From positions 337,501-401,500 of the forward strand of contig NZ_CP126115.1 in the NCBI RefSeq assembly GCF_030123505.1: a stretch of 64,000 nt of DNA. Reading direction: 5' to 3'. This document shows, piece by piece, positions 8,366-21,817 of this stretch (the first letter of the stretch is position 1; the number at the start of each line of letters is the position of its first letter). This DNA comes from Neobacillus sp. YX16 (GTDB lineage: Bacteria; Bacillota; Bacilli; Bacillales; Cytobacillaceae). The notes under the pieces are model-generated. The model saw only the letters and a list, made by a program, of their open reading frames with translations. It was not told the origin of the DNA and did not search any database. The translations under genes were made by a program, and so were the position numbers.

Positions 8366-8857
8366 ATGAATCCAATTGTAGCGGTAATAATGGGGAGCAA
8401 ATCAGATTGGGAAACGATGAAGCATACTTGTGAAATCCTTGACACGTTAGAGATTCCATATGAAAAAAAGGTGGTTTCAGCCCACCGCACTCCTGATTTG
8501 ATGTTTGAATTTGCTGAGAATGCTAGAGTAAGAGGTATTAAGGTAATCATTGCAGGTGCTGGAGGTGCTGCTCATCTGCCAGGCATGGTTGCTGCAAAGA
8601 CTACATTGCCAGTAATCGGTGTTCCTGTTCAATCGAAGGCATTGAATGGATTGGATTCACTATTATCGATTGTTCAAATGCCAGCAGGGGTACCGGTGGC
8701 AACGGTGGCTATAGGAAAAGCAGGGGCAACCAATGCAGGGTTATTGGCAGCCCAAATTGTATCGATTAATGATTCGAAAATACAAGAAAGACTAGAGCAA
8801 GTTCGCATAGAGTCAAAAGTGACAGTAATAGAAAGTAGTGATGAGCTTGTCTATTAA
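8366..8857 (+). CDS. purE: N5-carboxyaminoimidazole ribonucleotide mutase PurE
   Basis: 163 aa, the usual class I length. Starts at ATG 8366 behind TTAGGAGAG. A frame extension back to 8162 runs through the riboswitch and is not translated. Motifs [16 protein letters not shown] and [13 protein letters not shown] form the nucleotide pocket. It converts N5-CAIR, made by PurK, to CAIR. It is the first gene of the operon and overlaps purK by 17 bp. Confidence 0.97.
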   Translation: MNPIVAVIMGSKSDWETMKHTCEILDTLEIPYEKKVVSAHRTPDLMFEFAENARVRGIKVIIAGAGGAAHLPGMVAAKTTLPVIGVPVQSKALNGLDSLLSIVQMPAGVPVATVAIGKAGATNAGLLAAQIVSINDSKIQERLEQVRIESKVTVIESSDELVY

Positions 8858-9995
8858 AACTATTTTACCAGGACAAACAATTGGAATTATTGGCGGCGGG
8901 CAGCTCGGAAGGATGATGGCTCTATCCGCAAGAGAAATGGGTTATCGAATTGCTGTATTAGACCCTGTTGAAGATTCTCCTTGCGGCCAGGTGGCAGATT
9001 ATAAGGTAATCGGGGACTACGATGACTTAGAAGCGATAAGGAAACTTGCTGAAGTCAGTGATGTCATTACTTACGAATTTGAAAATATTGATGCTACAGC
9101 GCTTGAATGGCTTTGTAATCAGGCTTATGTACCGCAGGGTAAGAGTTTACTTGAAGTTACTCAGGACCGAGTGAAAGAAAAAGCGGCAATTGAAAACGCC
9201 GGTGTTCAGGTGGCACCCTATGCCGTAATCAATTCGCTGAATGATCTTCATGAAAGCTGTGAACGATTAGGCTATCCCGTTGTATTGAAAACAGCAAGAG
9301 GCGGCTATGACGGCAAAGGGCAAGTTGTTCTAAAAAGTCATCAGAATCTTGAAGAGGCTCAATTGCTTCTCGATAACGGACAATGTATCCTAGAAAAATG
9401 GATTTCTTTTACGAAAGAAATTTCTGTCATTATTTCAAGAAATTCAAATGGTGAAACAGCTGTATTTCCGGTTGGAGAAAATATTCATCGCGATAATATT
9501 CTTCACCAAACCATTGCTCCAGCACGGATAAGTAAGCAAGCAGAGGATAAGGCAATTCAATCAGCGATACAGCTTGCTAATGCATTTGAGTTAGTTGGGA
9601 CACTGGCGGTTGAAATGTTTTTAACAGCGGGGGACATCATTTACATAAATGAACTCGCTCCTAGACCGCATAATTCTGGGCATTATACAATTGAAGCTTG
9701 TGAAACGTCACAATTCGAACAGCACATTAGGGCTGTGTGTAACCTGCCCCTTGGTAAGACAGAGCTATTAAAGCCTGCTGTGATGGTTAATATATTAGGA
9801 GAGCATGTTCAAAACGTGTTAGATAAATTAACAAACGTAACAGATTGGAAAGTTCATTTTTACGGTAAAAAAGACCCTAAGGTAAAAAGAAAGATGGGGC
9901 ATGTTACGATCCTATGCGATTCTGCGGAGAATGCAATCGCAGAAATTGAAAAAAGCTTAATTTGGGAAGAAAAAAGTTTGGAGGCCAAAAGATGA
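8841..9995 (+). CDS. purK: N5-carboxyaminoimidazole ribonucleotide synthase PurK
   Basis: 384 aa ATP-grasp enzyme. The N-terminal [13 protein letters not shown] loop, the ATP-grasp centre with [12 protein letters not shown], and the metal site near [12 protein letters not shown] are typical. It uses ATP and bicarbonate to make N5-CAIR from AIR. Start chosen at ATG 8841; GTG 8838 directly before it is also possible. It is coupled to purE by overlap and to purB by ATGA. Confidence 0.96.
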   Translation: MSLSIKTILPGQTIGIIGGGQLGRMMALSAREMGYRIAVLDPVEDSPCGQVADYKVIGDYDDLEAIRKLAEVSDVITYEFENIDATALEWLCNQAYVPQGKSLLEVTQDRVKEKAAIENAGVQVAPYAVINSLNDLHESCERLGYPVVLKTARGGYDGKGQVVLKSHQNLEEAQLLLDNGQCILEKWISFTKEISVIISRNSNGETAVFPVGENIHRDNILHQTIAPARISKQAEDKAIQSAIQLANAFELVGTLAVEMFLTAGDIIYINELAPRPHNSGHYTIEACETSQFEQHIRAVCNLPLGKTELLKPAVMVNILGEHVQNVLDKLTNVTDWKVHFYGKKDPKVKRKMGHVTILCDSAENAIAEIEKSLIWEEKSLEAKR

Positions 9996-11290
9996 TTGAT
10001 CGTTATACAAGACCTGAAATGGGTGCAATTTGGACAGAGGAAAACCGCTTTAAAGCTTGGCTCGAAGTTGAAATCCTTGCATGTGAAGCATGGGCAGAGT
10101 TAGGTGAAATTCCGAAAGAGGATGTAAAGAAGCTTCGTGAAAATGCATCCTTTAATATTGAACGGATTAAAGAAATTGAAGAGGAAACAAGACATGATGT
10201 TGTTGCCTTTACGCGCGCGGTATCTGAGACATTAGGGGAAGAGCGTAAGTGGGTACATTACGGTTTAACTTCAACGGATGTAGTTGATACTGCAAGTTCT
10301 TACTTATTAAAGCAAGCCAATGCGATTATCCGGAAGGACCTTGAAAACTTTATTGAAATCTTAAAGAACAAAGCAATTGAACATAAATTTACTGTCATGA
10401 TGGGGCGTACGCACGGCGTACATGCGGAACCGACTACCTTTGGTTTAAAGCTTGCACTTTGGTATGAAGAAATGAAACGAAACCTGGAGCGTTTTAATCA
10501 GGCAGCTGCTGGTGTTGAGTTTGGAAAGATTTCCGGAGCAGTGGGAACTTACGCTAATATCAACCCATTTGTTGAACAATATGTGTGTGAAAAACTGGGT
10601 ACCCAGCCGGCACCAATCTCAACTCAAACCTTGCAGCGCGACCGTCACGCACACTATATGTCAACGATCGCTTTAATTGCGACTTCGATTGAAAAATTTG
10701 CGGTTGAAGTTCGTGGATTGCAAAAAAGTGAAACGCGTGAAGTGGAAGAGTTTTTTGCAAAAGGACAAAAAGGATCTTCTGCGATGCCGCATAAACGAAA
10801 TCCAATTGGGTCCGAAAATATGACTGGTTTGGCGCGTGTGATTCGCGGCTATATGATGACGGCCTATGAAAATGTTCCACTATGGCATGAGCGCGATATT
10901 TCACACTCTTCTGCAGAGCGGATCATTTTACCAGATGCAACGATTGCCTTGAACTACATGTTAAATCGTTTTGGCAACATCATTAAAAACCTAACCGTAT
11001 ATCCAGAAAATATGCTTCGCAACATGGACCGGACGCTTGGCTTGATTTATTCACAACGAGTCCTCCTAGCGTTGATTGACAAAGGTTTATCACGTGAAGA
11101 GGCGTATGATACCGTCCAGCCAAAAACAGCGGAGTCATGGGAAAATCAAGTGCCATTCCGTACTTTAATTGAAGGCGAAGAGAAAATAACGAAATTGCTT
11201 TCTCCAGAGGAAATAGCCGATTGCTTCGATTACAACTACCACCTGCAGCACGTTGATACGATTTTTGATCGATTAGGCTTGAACGGGTAA
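9992..11290 (+). CDS. purB: Adenylosuccinate lyase PurB
   Basis: 432 aa. Begins at ATG 9992 (ATGA with the purK stop) with TTGGAGG upstream; the longer frame from 9962 lies inside purK. The fumarase/aspartase signature [11 protein letters not shown] and the general acid region TSTDVVDTA are present. It catalyses two steps: SAICAR to AICAR, and adenylosuccinate to AMP. It is the third pur gene. Confidence 0.97.
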   Translation: MIDRYTRPEMGAIWTEENRFKAWLEVEILACEAWAELGEIPKEDVKKLRENASFNIERIKEIEEETRHDVVAFTRAVSETLGEERKWVHYGLTSTDVVDTASSYLLKQANAIIRKDLENFIEILKNKAIEHKFTVMMGRTHGVHAEPTTFGLKLALWYEEMKRNLERFNQAAAGVEFGKISGAVGTYANINPFVEQYVCEKLGTQPAPISTQTLQRDRHAHYMSTIALIATSIEKFAVEVRGLQKSETREVEEFFAKGQKGSSAMPHKRNPIGSENMTGLARVIRGYMMTAYENVPLWHERDISHSSAERIILPDATIALNYMLNRFGNIIKNLTVYPENMLRNMDRTLGLIYSQRVLLALIDKGLSREEAYDTVQPKTAESWENQVPFRTLIEGEEKITKLLSPEEIADCFDYNYHLQHVDTIFDRLGLNG

Positions 11291-11302
11291 AAAATAAATA
11301 TA

Positions 11303-11320
11303 GGGGTGCTCTTGCGCCCC
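11303..11320. other. Intercistronic hairpin purB-purC
   Basis: GGGGTGC and GCGCCCC pair around TCTT, in the only sizeable gap (77 bp) of the early operon. No T-run follows, so it is more likely an RNA processing or stability element than a terminator. Confidence 0.45.
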
Positions 11321-11367
11321 TTAGTTATCCAAAAGATTCCCAATATTGCAAATAGGAGTGATTCTTA

Positions 11368-12081
11368 ATGAGAGAACTTCTCTATGAAGGAAAAGCGAAA
11401 CGAATTTTTAGAACCGACGATGAGCAGACTGTTTTGATTGAATATAAGGATTCGGCAACAGCTTTCAACGGGCAAAAGAAGGCAGATATCACGGGTAAAG
11501 GCCGTTTGAATAATGAAATTACTAGTTTGCTATTTTTAAAGCTTAAAGAAAACGGAATTCCTTCACATTTTATTAAGCGTATATCTGAAACAGAACAGCT
11601 GGTGAAGAGGGTAACCATTGTCCCGCTTGAAGTTGTCGTTCGAAATATTGCTGCTGGAAGTCTTTCAAAGCGATTAGGAATCGAAGAAGGTAAGGAATTA
11701 ACAAAGCCGCTCGTTGAATTTTATTTAAAAAATGATGATCTTGGCGACCCATTACTAACCACTGACCATATCTACGAATTGAACATAGCAACAAAAGAGG
11801 AACTAACCATCCTAAAAGAAAAAGCGCTAAAAATTAATACAGTTTTATCAAGCTTTTTTACAGAGCTAGGCATTAACCTCATTGATTTCAAATTAGAGTT
11901 TGGTAAGGACCATGATGGCCAGATCCTATTAGCAGATGAGATTTCACCAGATACCTGCAGATTATGGGACAAAAAGACAAATGAAAAGCTCGATAAGGAT
12001 GTATTCCGTCGCGATTTAGGTAGTTTAACAGAAGCCTATGAAACTGTTTTTAATAGATTAGGGGGAAAGCAAAATGTATAA
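11368..12081 (+). CDS. purC: SAICAR synthetase PurC
   Basis: 237 aa. Motifs [11 protein letters not shown] at the N-terminus, the central [13 protein letters not shown] and the C-terminal [14 protein letters not shown] are the family signatures. It joins aspartate to CAIR using ATP. AGGAGTG lies upstream of the ATG. It overlaps purS by 8 bp. Confidence 0.97.
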   Translation: MRELLYEGKAKRIFRTDDEQTVLIEYKDSATAFNGQKKADITGKGRLNNEITSLLFLKLKENGIPSHFIKRISETEQLVKRVTIVPLEVVVRNIAAGSLSKRLGIEEGKELTKPLVEFYLKNDDLGDPLLTTDHIYELNIATKEELTILKEKALKINTVLSSFFTELGINLIDFKLEFGKDHDGQILLADEISPDTCRLWDKKTNEKLDKDVFRRDLGSLTEAYETVFNRLGGKQNV

Positions 12082-12328
12082 AGTAAAGGTGTTTGTCACG
12101 TTAAGAGAAAGTGTATTAGATCCACAAGGTAAGGCAGTAACTCATTCACTCCATTCATTAAATTATCCGGAAGTATCCGATGTTCGAATCGGTAAATATA
12201 TGGAACTTACGATTGAGAAATCAGAACGTAATCTTGATGAAGTCATTAATGAGGTTTGCAGCAAGCTACTCGCAAACCCTGTTATTGAAGACTACCGTTA
12301 TGAAGTAGAGGAGTGTGTTCCTCAGTGA
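12074..12328 (+). CDS. purS: FGAM synthase subunit PurS
   Basis: 84 aa, a small alpha-beta protein. [15 protein letters not shown] and the VRIGKYMEL strand are typical. PurS links PurQ and the short PurL into the FGAM synthase complex of Gram-positive bacteria. GGGGGAAAGC precedes the ATG. Its stop overlaps the purQ start. Confidence 0.95.
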   Translation: MYKVKVFVTLRESVLDPQGKAVTHSLHSLNYPEVSDVRIGKYMELTIEKSERNLDEVINEVCSKLLANPVIEDYRYEVEECVPQ

Positions 12329-13008
12329 AGTTTGCAGTCATCGTTTTTCCAGGGTCTAACTGTGACATCGATATGTACCATGCGATTAAGGATGAACTTG
12401 GTGAGCAGGTTGAATATGTATGGCATGACACAGAGAGCTTAGATGAGTTTGATGGAATCCTACTTCCAGGTGGATTTTCATATGGTGATTATTTACGCAC
12501 AGGGGCCATTGCACGTTTTAGTAAGGTCATGAAGGCAGTGGTAAAAGCAGCCGAAGCTGGTAAACCCATTCTTGGTGTCTGCAACGGATTTCAGATTTTA
12601 TTGGAAGCAGGATTACTGCCTGGGGCAATGAGACGAAATGAAAGTCTATCGTTTATCTGCAAACCGGTTGAATTAAAGGTAGTGAACAATCAGTCGATGT
12701 TTTCTACCGCCTACACCGAAGGAGAAACCATTTCGATTCCTGTCGCGCATGGCGAAGGAAACTACTATTGTGATGAAGAAACACTCGCTAAGCTAAAAGC
12801 GAATAACCAAATCGTTTTTACTTATCAAGATAACCCGAACGGAAGTTTAGAAGATATCGCAGGAATTATCAATGAAAAGGGTAATGTCCTCGGGATGATG
12901 CCACACCCGGAAAGAGCCGTGGATGAGTTATTAGGCGGTGCAGATGGCTTGAAATTATTTCAATCGATAGTAAGAAGCTGGAGGGAAGCAAATGTTGTTA
13001 AAGCATGA
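12325..13008 (+). CDS. purQ: FGAM synthase glutaminase subunit PurQ
   Basis: 227 aa from GTG 12325, which overlaps the purS TGA (GTGA). GAGGAG lies upstream. A frame starting at 12313 would only add four residues. Class I glutamine amidotransferase: nucleophile Cys in GVCNGFQIL, with the His/Glu pair in MMPHPERAV. It supplies ammonia to PurL. Overlaps purL by 17 bp. Confidence 0.96.
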   Translation: MKFAVIVFPGSNCDIDMYHAIKDELGEQVEYVWHDTESLDEFDGILLPGGFSYGDYLRTGAIARFSKVMKAVVKAAEAGKPILGVCNGFQILLEAGLLPGAMRRNESLSFICKPVELKVVNNQSMFSTAYTEGETISIPVAHGEGNYYCDEETLAKLKANNQIVFTYQDNPNGSLEDIAGIINEKGNVLGMMPHPERAVDELLGGADGLKLFQSIVRSWREANVVKA

Positions 13009-15220
13009 ACCAAGACCAGATCAAGTAAAGACAGAAAAACTTTATCAGCAAATGGGCTTATCCGATGAAGAATTTACGCTTGTTGAAAATATTCTAGGCC
13101 GGACGCCGAATTACACCGAAACTGGCCTTTTCTCGGTTATGTGGTCGGAGCATTGCAGCTATAAAAATTCAAAGCCTGTCCTAAGAAAGTTCCCTGTCAC
13201 AGGTGAAAGAGTCCTTCAAGGACCAGGTGAAGGTGCAGGAATCGTTGATATCGGTGACAATCAAGCGGTTGTTTTTAAAATTGAAAGCCACAACCATCCA
13301 TCAGCGATTGAACCATACCAAGGTGCCGCAACAGGAGTCGGTGGAATTATCCGTGATATTTTTTCAATGGGTGCACGTCCTATTGCTCTATTAAACTCAC
13401 TTCGCTTCGGAGAACTTGATGAATCTGCAAGGGTACGCTACTTATTCAAAGAAGTTGTAGCAGGAATTGCAGGCTACGGAAACTGTATCGGAATTCCGAC
13501 TGTCGGTGGAGAAATTCAATTTGAATCTTGTTATGAAGGCAATCCTTTAGTTAATGCGATGTGTGTCGGCTTAATTGATCATAAAGACATTAAAAAGGGT
13601 CTCGCACAAGGTGTTGGCAATACGGTGATGTATGTTGGGGCAAAAACAGGCCGCGATGGGATTCATGGGGCAACCTTCGCTTCTGAAGAATTAACTGAGC
13701 AATCGGACGAAAAACGTCCAGCTGTTCAAGTTGGTGACCCGTTCATGGAAAAGCTTTTACTAGAAGCTTGTCTTGAGCTTATCCACTCTGATGCCCTTGT
13801 TGGTATTCAAGATATGGGTGCAGCAGGGTTAACGAGTTCATCTGCGGAAATGGCAAGTAAAGCAGGAATGGGAATTGAAATGAATTTAGACCTTGTTCCA
13901 CAGCGCGAAACAGGCATGACAGCTTATGAAATGATGCTTTCAGAATCCCAAGAACGGATGCTAATTGTCATTAAAAAAGGCAGAGAGCAAGAAATCAACG
14001 AGCTTTTCTCTAAATATGATTTAGAAGCAGTAGCCATTGGTACCGTAACGGATGATAAGAAACTAAGACTGATTCATAACGGAGAAGTGGTTGCGGATGT
14101 TCCAGTCGACGCCTTAGCTGAAGACGCTCCTGTTTATCACAAACCATCTAAAGTACCTGCGTATTTTGAGGAATTCCAATCTATGGAAAATGATATCCCT
14201 CAGGTTGCAGATCTAAAGGAGACGCTTTTAAAGCTATTAAGCCAGCCAACGATTGGAAGCAAGGAATCGGTTTATCAGCAGTATGACTATATGGTGCGCA
14301 CAAATACAGTTGTGTCTCCAGGTTCAGATGCAGCGGTTGTAAGGATTCGCGGTACACGTAAAGCATTAGCGATGACAACGGATTGTAATTCACGCTATGT
14401 CTATTTAGACCCTGAAGTTGGCGGGAAAATTGCCGTAGCAGAAGCAGCTCGAAATATTGTCTGCTCAGGTGCGGAACCATTAGCGATTACCGATAACCTC
14501 AATTTCGGAAATCCGGAAAAACCAGAAGTATTCTGGCAGATTGAAAAAGCCGCAGATGGAATCAGTGAAGCTTGCCGCGTACTTGAAACTCCAGTCATTG
14601 GCGGGAACGTTTCCTTGTATAACGAAACAAGCGGAACGGCTATTTATCCAACACCGGTCATCGGAATGGTTGGATTAGTTACAGATCTTGACCATATTAC
14701 GACACAGAATTTTAAAAATAACGGCGATCTTATCTACTTAGTTGGAGAGACAAAGGATGAGTTCGGCGGAAGTGAACTTCAAAAGCTGGTTTATGGAAAG
14801 ATTTTTGGAAAAGCTCCGGAATTAAATATTGATGTTGAAAAAGAAAGTCAGAACCAAGTTTTAGCTGCCATCCGTGCAGGTGTTGTTCAATCTGCTCATG
14901 ACCTATCAGAAGGTGGTTTAGGAGTAGCTGTATCAGAGAGCTTGTTTACGAATGAACAACTTGGTGCGGAAATCAACATCACAGGAAATCAGGTTTCTGC
15001 TTTATTTAGTGAAACACAATCTCGTTTCCTTTTAACTGTGAAAAAAGAAAACCAAGCAGAGTTTGAAGGTTTAGTAACTGCTAACCTGATTGGTGAAGTA
15101 AATAATACGGCGACATTAAAAGTCAAAGCTGATAATAATACCGTTCTAGAAGCTTCTGTAAACCAATTGAAGGATGCCTGGAAAGGAGCTATCCCATGCT
15201 TGCTGAAATCAAGGGATTAA
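12992..15220 (+). CDS. purL: FGAM synthase large subunit PurL
   Basis: 742 aa, the short form that works with PurS and PurQ. Two AIRS-like halves are visible, with [13 protein letters not shown] and QGPGEGAG in the first and [16 protein letters not shown] and GGNVSLYNE in the second. It turns FGAR into FGAM using ATP and ammonia. The ATG lies behind GGAGGGAAGC. Overlaps purF by 25 bp. Confidence 0.97.
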   Translation: MLLKHEPRPDQVKTEKLYQQMGLSDEEFTLVENILGRTPNYTETGLFSVMWSEHCSYKNSKPVLRKFPVTGERVLQGPGEGAGIVDIGDNQAVVFKIESHNHPSAIEPYQGAATGVGGIIRDIFSMGARPIALLNSLRFGELDESARVRYLFKEVVAGIAGYGNCIGIPTVGGEIQFESCYEGNPLVNAMCVGLIDHKDIKKGLAQGVGNTVMYVGAKTGRDGIHGATFASEELTEQSDEKRPAVQVGDPFMEKLLLEACLELIHSDALVGIQDMGAAGLTSSSAEMASKAGMGIEMNLDLVPQRETGMTAYEMMLSESQERMLIVIKKGREQEINELFSKYDLEAVAIGTVTDDKKLRLIHNGEVVADVPVDALAEDAPVYHKPSKVPAYFEEFQSMENDIPQVADLKETLLKLLSQPTIGSKESVYQQYDYMVRTNTVVSPGSDAAVVRIRGTRKALAMTTDCNSRYVYLDPEVGGKIAVAEAARNIVCSGAEPLAITDNLNFGNPEKPEVFWQIEKAADGISEACRVLETPVIGGNVSLYNETSGTAIYPTPVIGMVGLVTDLDHITTQNFKNNGDLIYLVGETKDEFGGSELQKLVYGKIFGKAPELNIDVEKESQNQVLAAIRAGVVQSAHDLSEGGLGVAVSESLFTNEQLGAEINITGNQVSALFSETQSRFLLTVKKENQAEFEGLVTANLIGEVNNTATLKVKADNNTVLEASVNQLKDAWKGAIPCLLKSRD

Positions 15221-16602
15221 ATGAAGAGTGCGGAGTGTTTGGTGTCTTTGGACATCCAGATTCTGCACAGCTTACCTATTACGGACTTCATAGCCTGCAG
15301 CACCGCGGTCAAGAGGGTACAGGAATTGTTGTATCCAACGGAGAGAAGCTTAGAGTTGTGAAGGGTGAAGGCCTAGTTTCAGAGATTTTCACAGCGAACG
15401 TGATGGAAGAACTAAAGGGCACCTCAGCGATTGGGCATGTTCGTTATGCGACAGCTGGGGGCGGCGGCTATGAGAACGTCCAGCCCTTGCTGTTCCATTC
15501 CCAAACTGGAAGTCTTGCTCTTGCTCATAATGGGAATCTAGTAAATGCTAATTCCTTAAAACATCAGCTCGAAACACAGGGCAGCATTTTTCAAACGAGC
15601 TCTGACACAGAAGTACTAGCTCATTTAATTAGAAGAAGCGGTTTTTCACAGTTAAAGGATCAGGTGAAAAATGCCCTTTCGATGTTAAAAGGAGCCTATG
15701 CTTATTTAATCCTAACCGAGAAGGAGTTAATGGTTGCTCTCGATCCTCATGGATTAAGACCTCTTTCGCTTGGCTGTCTTGGAGATGCATATGTGGTTGC
15801 TTCGGAAACCTGTGCCTTTGATGTTGTTGGAGCTGAATATATCCGCGATATCAGACCTGGAGAATTGTTAATTATCAATGAAGAGGGAATTACCTCTGAG
15901 CAATTCGCATTTAACTCTCAGAAGTCGATTTGTACGATGGAATATGTTTATTTTTCAAGACCTGATAGCAATATCCAAGGAATCAATGTTCATACAGCCC
16001 GTAAAAACATGGGGAAAAGATTGGCAGTAGAGGCACCAATCGAGGCCGATGTAGTGACAGGAGTTCCGGATTCTAGTATTTCTGCAGCCATTGGATATGC
16101 GGAAGCTTCGGGTATTCCCTATGAGATGGGATTAATTAAAAACAAATATGTTGGCAGGACCTTTATTCAGCCAACCCAATCGTTACGGGAGCAGGGAGTA
16201 AAGATGAAATTATCTGCTGTTCGTGGCGTTGTTGAAGGAAAACGTGTTGTTATGGTCGATGACTCAATCGTTCGCGGGACAACGAGCAGACGAATTGTAA
16301 ACCTGCTAAAAGAAGCAGGAGCAACAGAGGTACACGTTGTTATCAGTTCTCCGCCGATTAAAAATCCTTGTTTCTATGGGATTGATACATCATCGAAGGA
16401 AGAATTAATAGCCTCAGATAAATCAGTCGAAGAGATTAGAGAGCTGATTGGTGCTGATTCCCTAACATTCCTAAGTACAGAGGGGATGGTAGGAGCAATT
16501 GTCAAAACGGAAGGAACAGAAGGTTTTTGTCTCGGCTGCTTTACTGGAAACTATCCAACTGAAATTTATCCAGACACACTCCAATATTATTATCAAAAAT
16601 AG
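15196..16602 (+). CDS. purF: Glutamine PRPP amidotransferase PurF
   Basis: 468 aa. The 11-residue propeptide [11 protein letters not shown] precedes Cys12, the Ntn nucleophile exposed on processing. The PRPP loop [14 protein letters not shown] is present. All four Cys ligands of the [4Fe-4S] cluster seen in the Bacillus enzyme can be found: in SICTMEY, NPCFYG and GFCLGC. It catalyses the committed first step and is feedback-inhibited by nucleotides in the family. Confidence 0.97.
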   Translation: MLAEIKGLNEECGVFGVFGHPDSAQLTYYGLHSLQHRGQEGTGIVVSNGEKLRVVKGEGLVSEIFTANVMEELKGTSAIGHVRYATAGGGGYENVQPLLFHSQTGSLALAHNGNLVNANSLKHQLETQGSIFQTSSDTEVLAHLIRRSGFSQLKDQVKNALSMLKGAYAYLILTEKELMVALDPHGLRPLSLGCLGDAYVVASETCAFDVVGAEYIRDIRPGELLIINEEGITSEQFAFNSQKSICTMEYVYFSRPDSNIQGINVHTARKNMGKRLAVEAPIEADVVTGVPDSSISAAIGYAEASGIPYEMGLIKNKYVGRTFIQPTQSLREQGVKMKLSAVRGVVEGKRVVMVDDSIVRGTTSRRIVNLLKEAGATEVHVVISSPPIKNPCFYGIDTSSKEELIASDKSVEEIRELIGADSLTFLSTEGMVGAIVKTEGTEGFCLGCFTGNYPTEIYPDTLQYYYQK

Positions 16603-16613
16603 GGGGGACCATC

Positions 16614-17639
16614 ATGGCGAACGCTTATAGAGAAGCAGGGGTAAACATCGAAGCAGGTTACGAGGCTGTTGAGAGAATGAAAAAGCATGTACAAAAAACA
16701 GCCCGAGCGGGTGTGTTAGGCGGGTTAGGTGGATTCGGCGGAATGTTTGACCTATCCTCGCTTAACCTAAAAGAGCCTGTTCTTGTCTCAGGAACAGACG
16801 GAGTGGGCACTAAGCTTATGATAGCTTTTTGGATGGATAAACATGATTCGATTGGTATTGATGCCGTTGCGATGTGTGTTAATGATATTGTCGTCCAAGG
16901 GGCAGAGCCTTTGTTCTTTTTAGATTACATTGCATGCGGGAAGGCTGAACCTGAAAAAATCGAGGCAATTGTAAAGGGCATTGCAGATGGCTGTGAACAG
17001 GCTGGATGTGCACTTATCGGTGGAGAAACAGCTGAAATGCCTGGATTATATAGTGAAAATGAGTATGATCTTGCTGGCTTTACGGTTGGTGCCTGTGAGA
17101 AATCCCAATTGATTACGGGGGAAAATATCAAGTCAGGCGATGTGCTGATTGGATTAGCTTCGAGTGGAATTCACAGCAATGGCTATTCACTTGTTCGCAA
17201 GGTTTTCAATAACTGGTCATTAACAGAATATGTTGACGAGCTCGGAAGCAGCTTGGGAGAAGAGTTACTTAAGCCTACAAAAATTTATGTAAAACCGGTT
17301 CTGTCAGCTTTAAAGAAATTTGAAGTAAAAGGAATGGCCCATATAACCGGCGGCGGTTTTATTGAGAATATCCCTCGGATGCTCCCTAATGGACTTGGGG
17401 CAGCCATTTACGATAAAAGCTGGGAGATCCCGCCGATTTTTAATCTAATCACAACGGTTGGACAAATCAATCAGCAGGAGATGTATAACATCTTTAATAT
17501 GGGTATCGGAATGGTAATGGCCGTTGATAAGAATATCGCCGCAGATTTAATTGATCATTTGAAGCAATGCGGGGAAACTGCTTATGAAATTGGTGTGGTA
17601 ACAGAGCAAGAAGGAATTATCCTAGGTGGTCGCCAATGA
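16614..17639 (+). CDS. purM: AIR synthetase PurM
   Basis: 341 aa. Motifs [22 protein letters not shown] and GGETAEMPG are diagnostic. It closes the imidazole ring, converting FGAM to AIR with ATP. AGGGGGGACC precedes the ATG. The stop overlaps purN as ATGA. Confidence 0.97.
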   Translation: MANAYREAGVNIEAGYEAVERMKKHVQKTARAGVLGGLGGFGGMFDLSSLNLKEPVLVSGTDGVGTKLMIAFWMDKHDSIGIDAVAMCVNDIVVQGAEPLFFLDYIACGKAEPEKIEAIVKGIADGCEQAGCALIGGETAEMPGLYSENEYDLAGFTVGACEKSQLITGENIKSGDVLIGLASSGIHSNGYSLVRKVFNNWSLTEYVDELGSSLGEELLKPTKIYVKPVLSALKKFEVKGMAHITGGGFIENIPRMLPNGLGAAIYDKSWEIPPIFNLITTVGQINQQEMYNIFNMGIGMVMAVDKNIAADLIDHLKQCGETAYEIGVVTEQEGIILGGRQ

Positions 17640-18238
17640 AAAAAATAGCTATTTTTGCTTCAGGAAGTGGCAGCAATTTTCAAGCGATCATTGATGTAGT
17701 GAAAGCTGGAGAACTTGAAGCTGACATAGCACTGCTCGTTTGTGACAAGCCTGAAGCCTTTGCTATCAAGCGTGCCAATGCTGCACAAATCCCTGCATTT
17801 GCTTTTAATCCGAAAGAATATAGCTCCAAAGAAGCCTATGAAAAGGTTATTTTGGAGAAATTAACAAGCTTTGGTGTAGAATTTATTGTACTCGCAGGTT
17901 ATATGAGGCTAATAGGTCCAACCTTACTCGGAACATTTTCTGGCCGAATTGTTAATATCCATCCTTCGCTTCTTCCTGACTTTCCTGGTAAAGACGCGAT
18001 TGGTCAGGCGCTGGCGGCAAAAGCGAAATGGAGTGGAGTTACCATTCACTTTGTTGATGAAGGAATGGACACCGGACCCGTTATTGTCCAAGAACGAGTC
18101 CAACTGAGTGAAAAGGAAACAAGAGAAAGCCTGCAGCAGAAAATACAAAATATCGAACATAAGCTTTATCCATCTATCCTGCAAATGCTGTTAACGAGAG
18201 GGGAAGTTAAAAGTGACAAAAAAGCGCGCACTTATTAG
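17636..18238 (+). CDS. purN: GAR transformylase PurN
   Basis: 200 aa. [12 protein letters not shown], the catalytic region [15 protein letters not shown] and [17 protein letters not shown] are intact. It transfers a formyl group from 10-formyl-THF to GAR. It overlaps purM by ATGA and purH by 26 bp. Confidence 0.97.
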   Translation: MKKIAIFASGSGSNFQAIIDVVKAGELEADIALLVCDKPEAFAIKRANAAQIPAFAFNPKEYSSKEAYEKVILEKLTSFGVEFIVLAGYMRLIGPTLLGTFSGRIVNIHPSLLPDFPGKDAIGQALAAKAKWSGVTIHFVDEGMDTGPVIVQERVQLSEKETRESLQQKIQNIEHKLYPSILQMLLTRGEVKSDKKARTY

Positions 18239-19751
18239 TGTTTCTGATAAAAATGGTATTTCTGATTTTGCTAAAGAATTAGTCAGCTTAGGTTTTGAAA
18301 TTATTTCAACGGGCGGAACAAAAAAGGCACTTCAAGAACAAGGTATTCCTGTCCTTGGAGTAAGCGAAGTAACCGGCTTTCCAGAAATATTAGAAGGTCG
18401 TGTAAAAACGTTAAATCCTTTTATTCATGGCGGCTTACTTGCAAAGCATGATGATGAACAGCACCAAAAGCAGCTTGAAGAACATAGCATTGATCCTATT
18501 CAAATTGTTTGTGTGAATCTTTATCCTTTTCAACAAACGATTGCAAAGCCAGATGTAACGACTGAGGATGCAATTGAAAATATAGATATCGGCGGTCCAA
18601 CGATGTTACGTGCTTCAGCTAAAAATCATCAATATGTAACAGTGGTTGTTGATCCAGTTGATTATAAACAGGTAATTGAGGAATTAAAAGCAGACGGTAA
18701 AACGACACTTGAAACACGTAGAAAGCTTGCGGCAAAGGTGTTCCGCCATACAGCAGCATACGATGCCCTAATTGCTGAATATATGACAGAGCTTGCACAG
18801 GAAGAAACACCTGAAAAATTAACCGTTACATATGAGCTGAAGCAGTCGCTCCGTTACGGGGAAAATCCACATCAAAAAGCTGCTTTTTATAAAAAACCAC
18901 TTGGCTCCACGTTCTCTATTGCAAATGCAGAACAGATTCATGGAAAAGAGCTTTCTTATAATAATATAAACGATGCAGACGCAGCTTTGCAGATTGTAAA
19001 AGAATTCTCCGAACCTGCAGCTGTTGCCGTGAAACATATGAATCCTTGTGGTATCGGTACGGGTACCAATAGTTTTACTGCTTTTGAAAAGGCGTTTGCT
19101 GCAGATCCTGTTTCTATTTTTGGCGGAATCATTGCCTTTAACAGCGAAGTAGATGCAGAGACAGCTGGCAAGCTCTATGGGATTTTCTTAGAAATCATTA
19201 TTGCGCCTTCCTTCACGGAGGAAGCATTATCGATCTTAAAAGCCAAAAAGAACCTGCGTTTACTAACGGTTCCATTTACTTTTGCCAAGAAACCAGAAAT
19301 GAAGCTGACTACCATTGAGGGCGGGCTGCTTGCACAAGAGCAGGACACGTTTACGTTAGAAAATGCAACGATTAAAGTAGCTACGAAAAGACAGCCAACG
19401 GAGCAGGAATGGAAAGCATTAAAGCTGGGCTGGAAAGTAGTCAAGCATGTGAAATCGAATGCCATTGTCGTAACGAAAGAAGACATGACAATTGGAATTG
19501 GTGCAGGACAAATGAACAGGGTTGGCGCTGCTGAAATTGCTTTAAAACAAGCCGGTGAAAAAGCAGCAGGAGCGGCACTCGCCTCTGACGCCTTCTTTCC
19601 AATGGATGATACGGTAGAAGCTGCAGCGAAAGCAGGAATTACCGCAATCATTCAACCAGGCGGTTCCATTCGCGATGAGGATTCTATCAAAAAAGCGGAT
19701 GAATATGGAATTGCTATGGTGTTTACCGGAGTTAGACATTTTAAACACTAA
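18213..19751 (+). CDS. purH: Bifunctional AICAR formyltransferase/IMP cyclohydrolase PurH
   Basis: 512 aa from GTG 18213 behind AGAGGGGAAG. The MGS-like cyclohydrolase domain fills about 1-190 ([24 protein letters not shown]). The formyltransferase domain follows ([29 protein letters not shown]). It carries out the last two steps to IMP. Confidence 0.97.
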   Translation: MTKKRALISVSDKNGISDFAKELVSLGFEIISTGGTKKALQEQGIPVLGVSEVTGFPEILEGRVKTLNPFIHGGLLAKHDDEQHQKQLEEHSIDPIQIVCVNLYPFQQTIAKPDVTTEDAIENIDIGGPTMLRASAKNHQYVTVVVDPVDYKQVIEELKADGKTTLETRRKLAAKVFRHTAAYDALIAEYMTELAQEETPEKLTVTYELKQSLRYGENPHQKAAFYKKPLGSTFSIANAEQIHGKELSYNNINDADAALQIVKEFSEPAAVAVKHMNPCGIGTGTNSFTAFEKAFAADPVSIFGGIIAFNSEVDAETAGKLYGIFLEIIIAPSFTEEALSILKAKKNLRLLTVPFTFAKKPEMKLTTIEGGLLAQEQDTFTLENATIKVATKRQPTEQEWKALKLGWKVVKHVKSNAIVVTKEDMTIGIGAGQMNRVGAAEIALKQAGEKAAGAALASDAFFPMDDTVEAAAKAGITAIIQPGGSIRDEDSIKKADEYGIAMVFTGVRHFKH

Positions 19752-21038
<1,287 letters not shown>

Positions 21039-21133
21039 AGCGTCGGATAAATACGTATACAACAATACGCCGATTAAGCTGATGACATATCTAATTAATA
21101 TTCCTAAAACATAACAGGTACCTTTCTTTCAAG

Positions 21134-21163
21134 GGCTGACCATCTCCGGTCAGCCTGTTTTTT
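21134..21163 (+). terminator. Terminator of the pur operon
   Basis: GGCTGACC and GGTCAGCC form an 8-bp stem with a six-base loop, then TGTTTTTTG. Confidence 0.93.
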
Positions 21164-21181
21164 GTGTGTAGTTTTTTGGTG

Positions 21182-21334
21182 CTATTCGTTACCGTAAACC
21201 CTAAAAATACGAGGAGAGGGGCACGAATAGTGATTATTCATTACCGCAAACCCCAAAAATACAGGGAGAGGGGCACGAATAGTGACTATTCGTTACCGCA
21301 AACCTCAAAAATACGAGGAGAAGGGTACGAATAG
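21182..21334 (+). repeat. 52-bp tandem array, locus 2 (three near-identical units)
   Basis: Units start at 21182, 21234 and 21286, an exact 52-bp period. Each begins CTATTCGTTACCG (unit 2 has TTATTCATTACCG) and ends GGGCACGAATAG, so each unit is bounded by the inverted pair CTATTCGT/ACGAATAG. The array begins 19 bp after the pur terminator. Together with that terminator it fills the 21039-21360 gap. Locus 1 (515-666) is the same family in the opposite orientation. Confidence 0.93.
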
Positions 21335-21360
21335 CATTCAAGCTAATCTTTTTTGCGAAA

Positions 21361-21651
21361 TTATGATGGATTGTACGGCAGGACTTCATCAACATCCATT
21401 TCGTTCGAGCCGTCGCCAAGGGCAAGTGGTGTTTGCTGCTCCATTTCCTGATATCTTTCGAATAGTGCAGTTACCGGGCAAAAACGAACAATTCCCTCAG
21501 CCACCTTCATTGCTCCGCAAATAGCAATCAATAAGTAGGAGTCTCTCCATGGAAACTTCACCATTTTGGCGGTACTCCAAGAAAGAACGGTAAGCCCAAT
21601 CGTAATCCTTATTAATGCGTTTAATATCCCAATATTTTTAGTAATGTTCAT
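21361..21651 (-). CDS. DUF2892/YgaP-like small membrane protein
   Basis: 96 aa from ATG 21651, 8 nt after AAGGAG; a GTG nine bases upstream would overlap that site. KNIGILNALIRITIGLTVL and the later CGAMKVAEGIVRFCPVTALF are typical of the inner-membrane DUF2892 family, with two helices in the first 65 residues. The tail (70-96) is polar. It is convergent with purD, with the 52-bp array between them. Function unknown. Confidence 0.8.
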   Translation of the reverse strand: MNITKNIGILNALIRITIGLTVLSWSTAKMVKFPWRDSYLLIAICGAMKVAEGIVRFCPVTALFERYQEMEQQTPLALGDGSNEMDVDEVLPYNPS

Positions 21652-21817
21652 TATGTTCACTCCTTCACAAAATATTTACAGTGAATATCCAATTCTTTAA
21701 TGCGTTAAACAGTAAAATATGTTAGTATAAAAATAAACAATTTTGTAAGGGCTTTCTTTATTGATAAATAAGGTTTTATTATAGATAGATAGCTTCTAAG
21801 AAAGGGAGGGGTATCGT

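Noticed and set aside
19175..19651. 158-codon minus-strand frame opposite purH
   Set aside because: It is antisense to conserved formyltransferase codons and has the A/S/F-rich composition typical of shadow frames.
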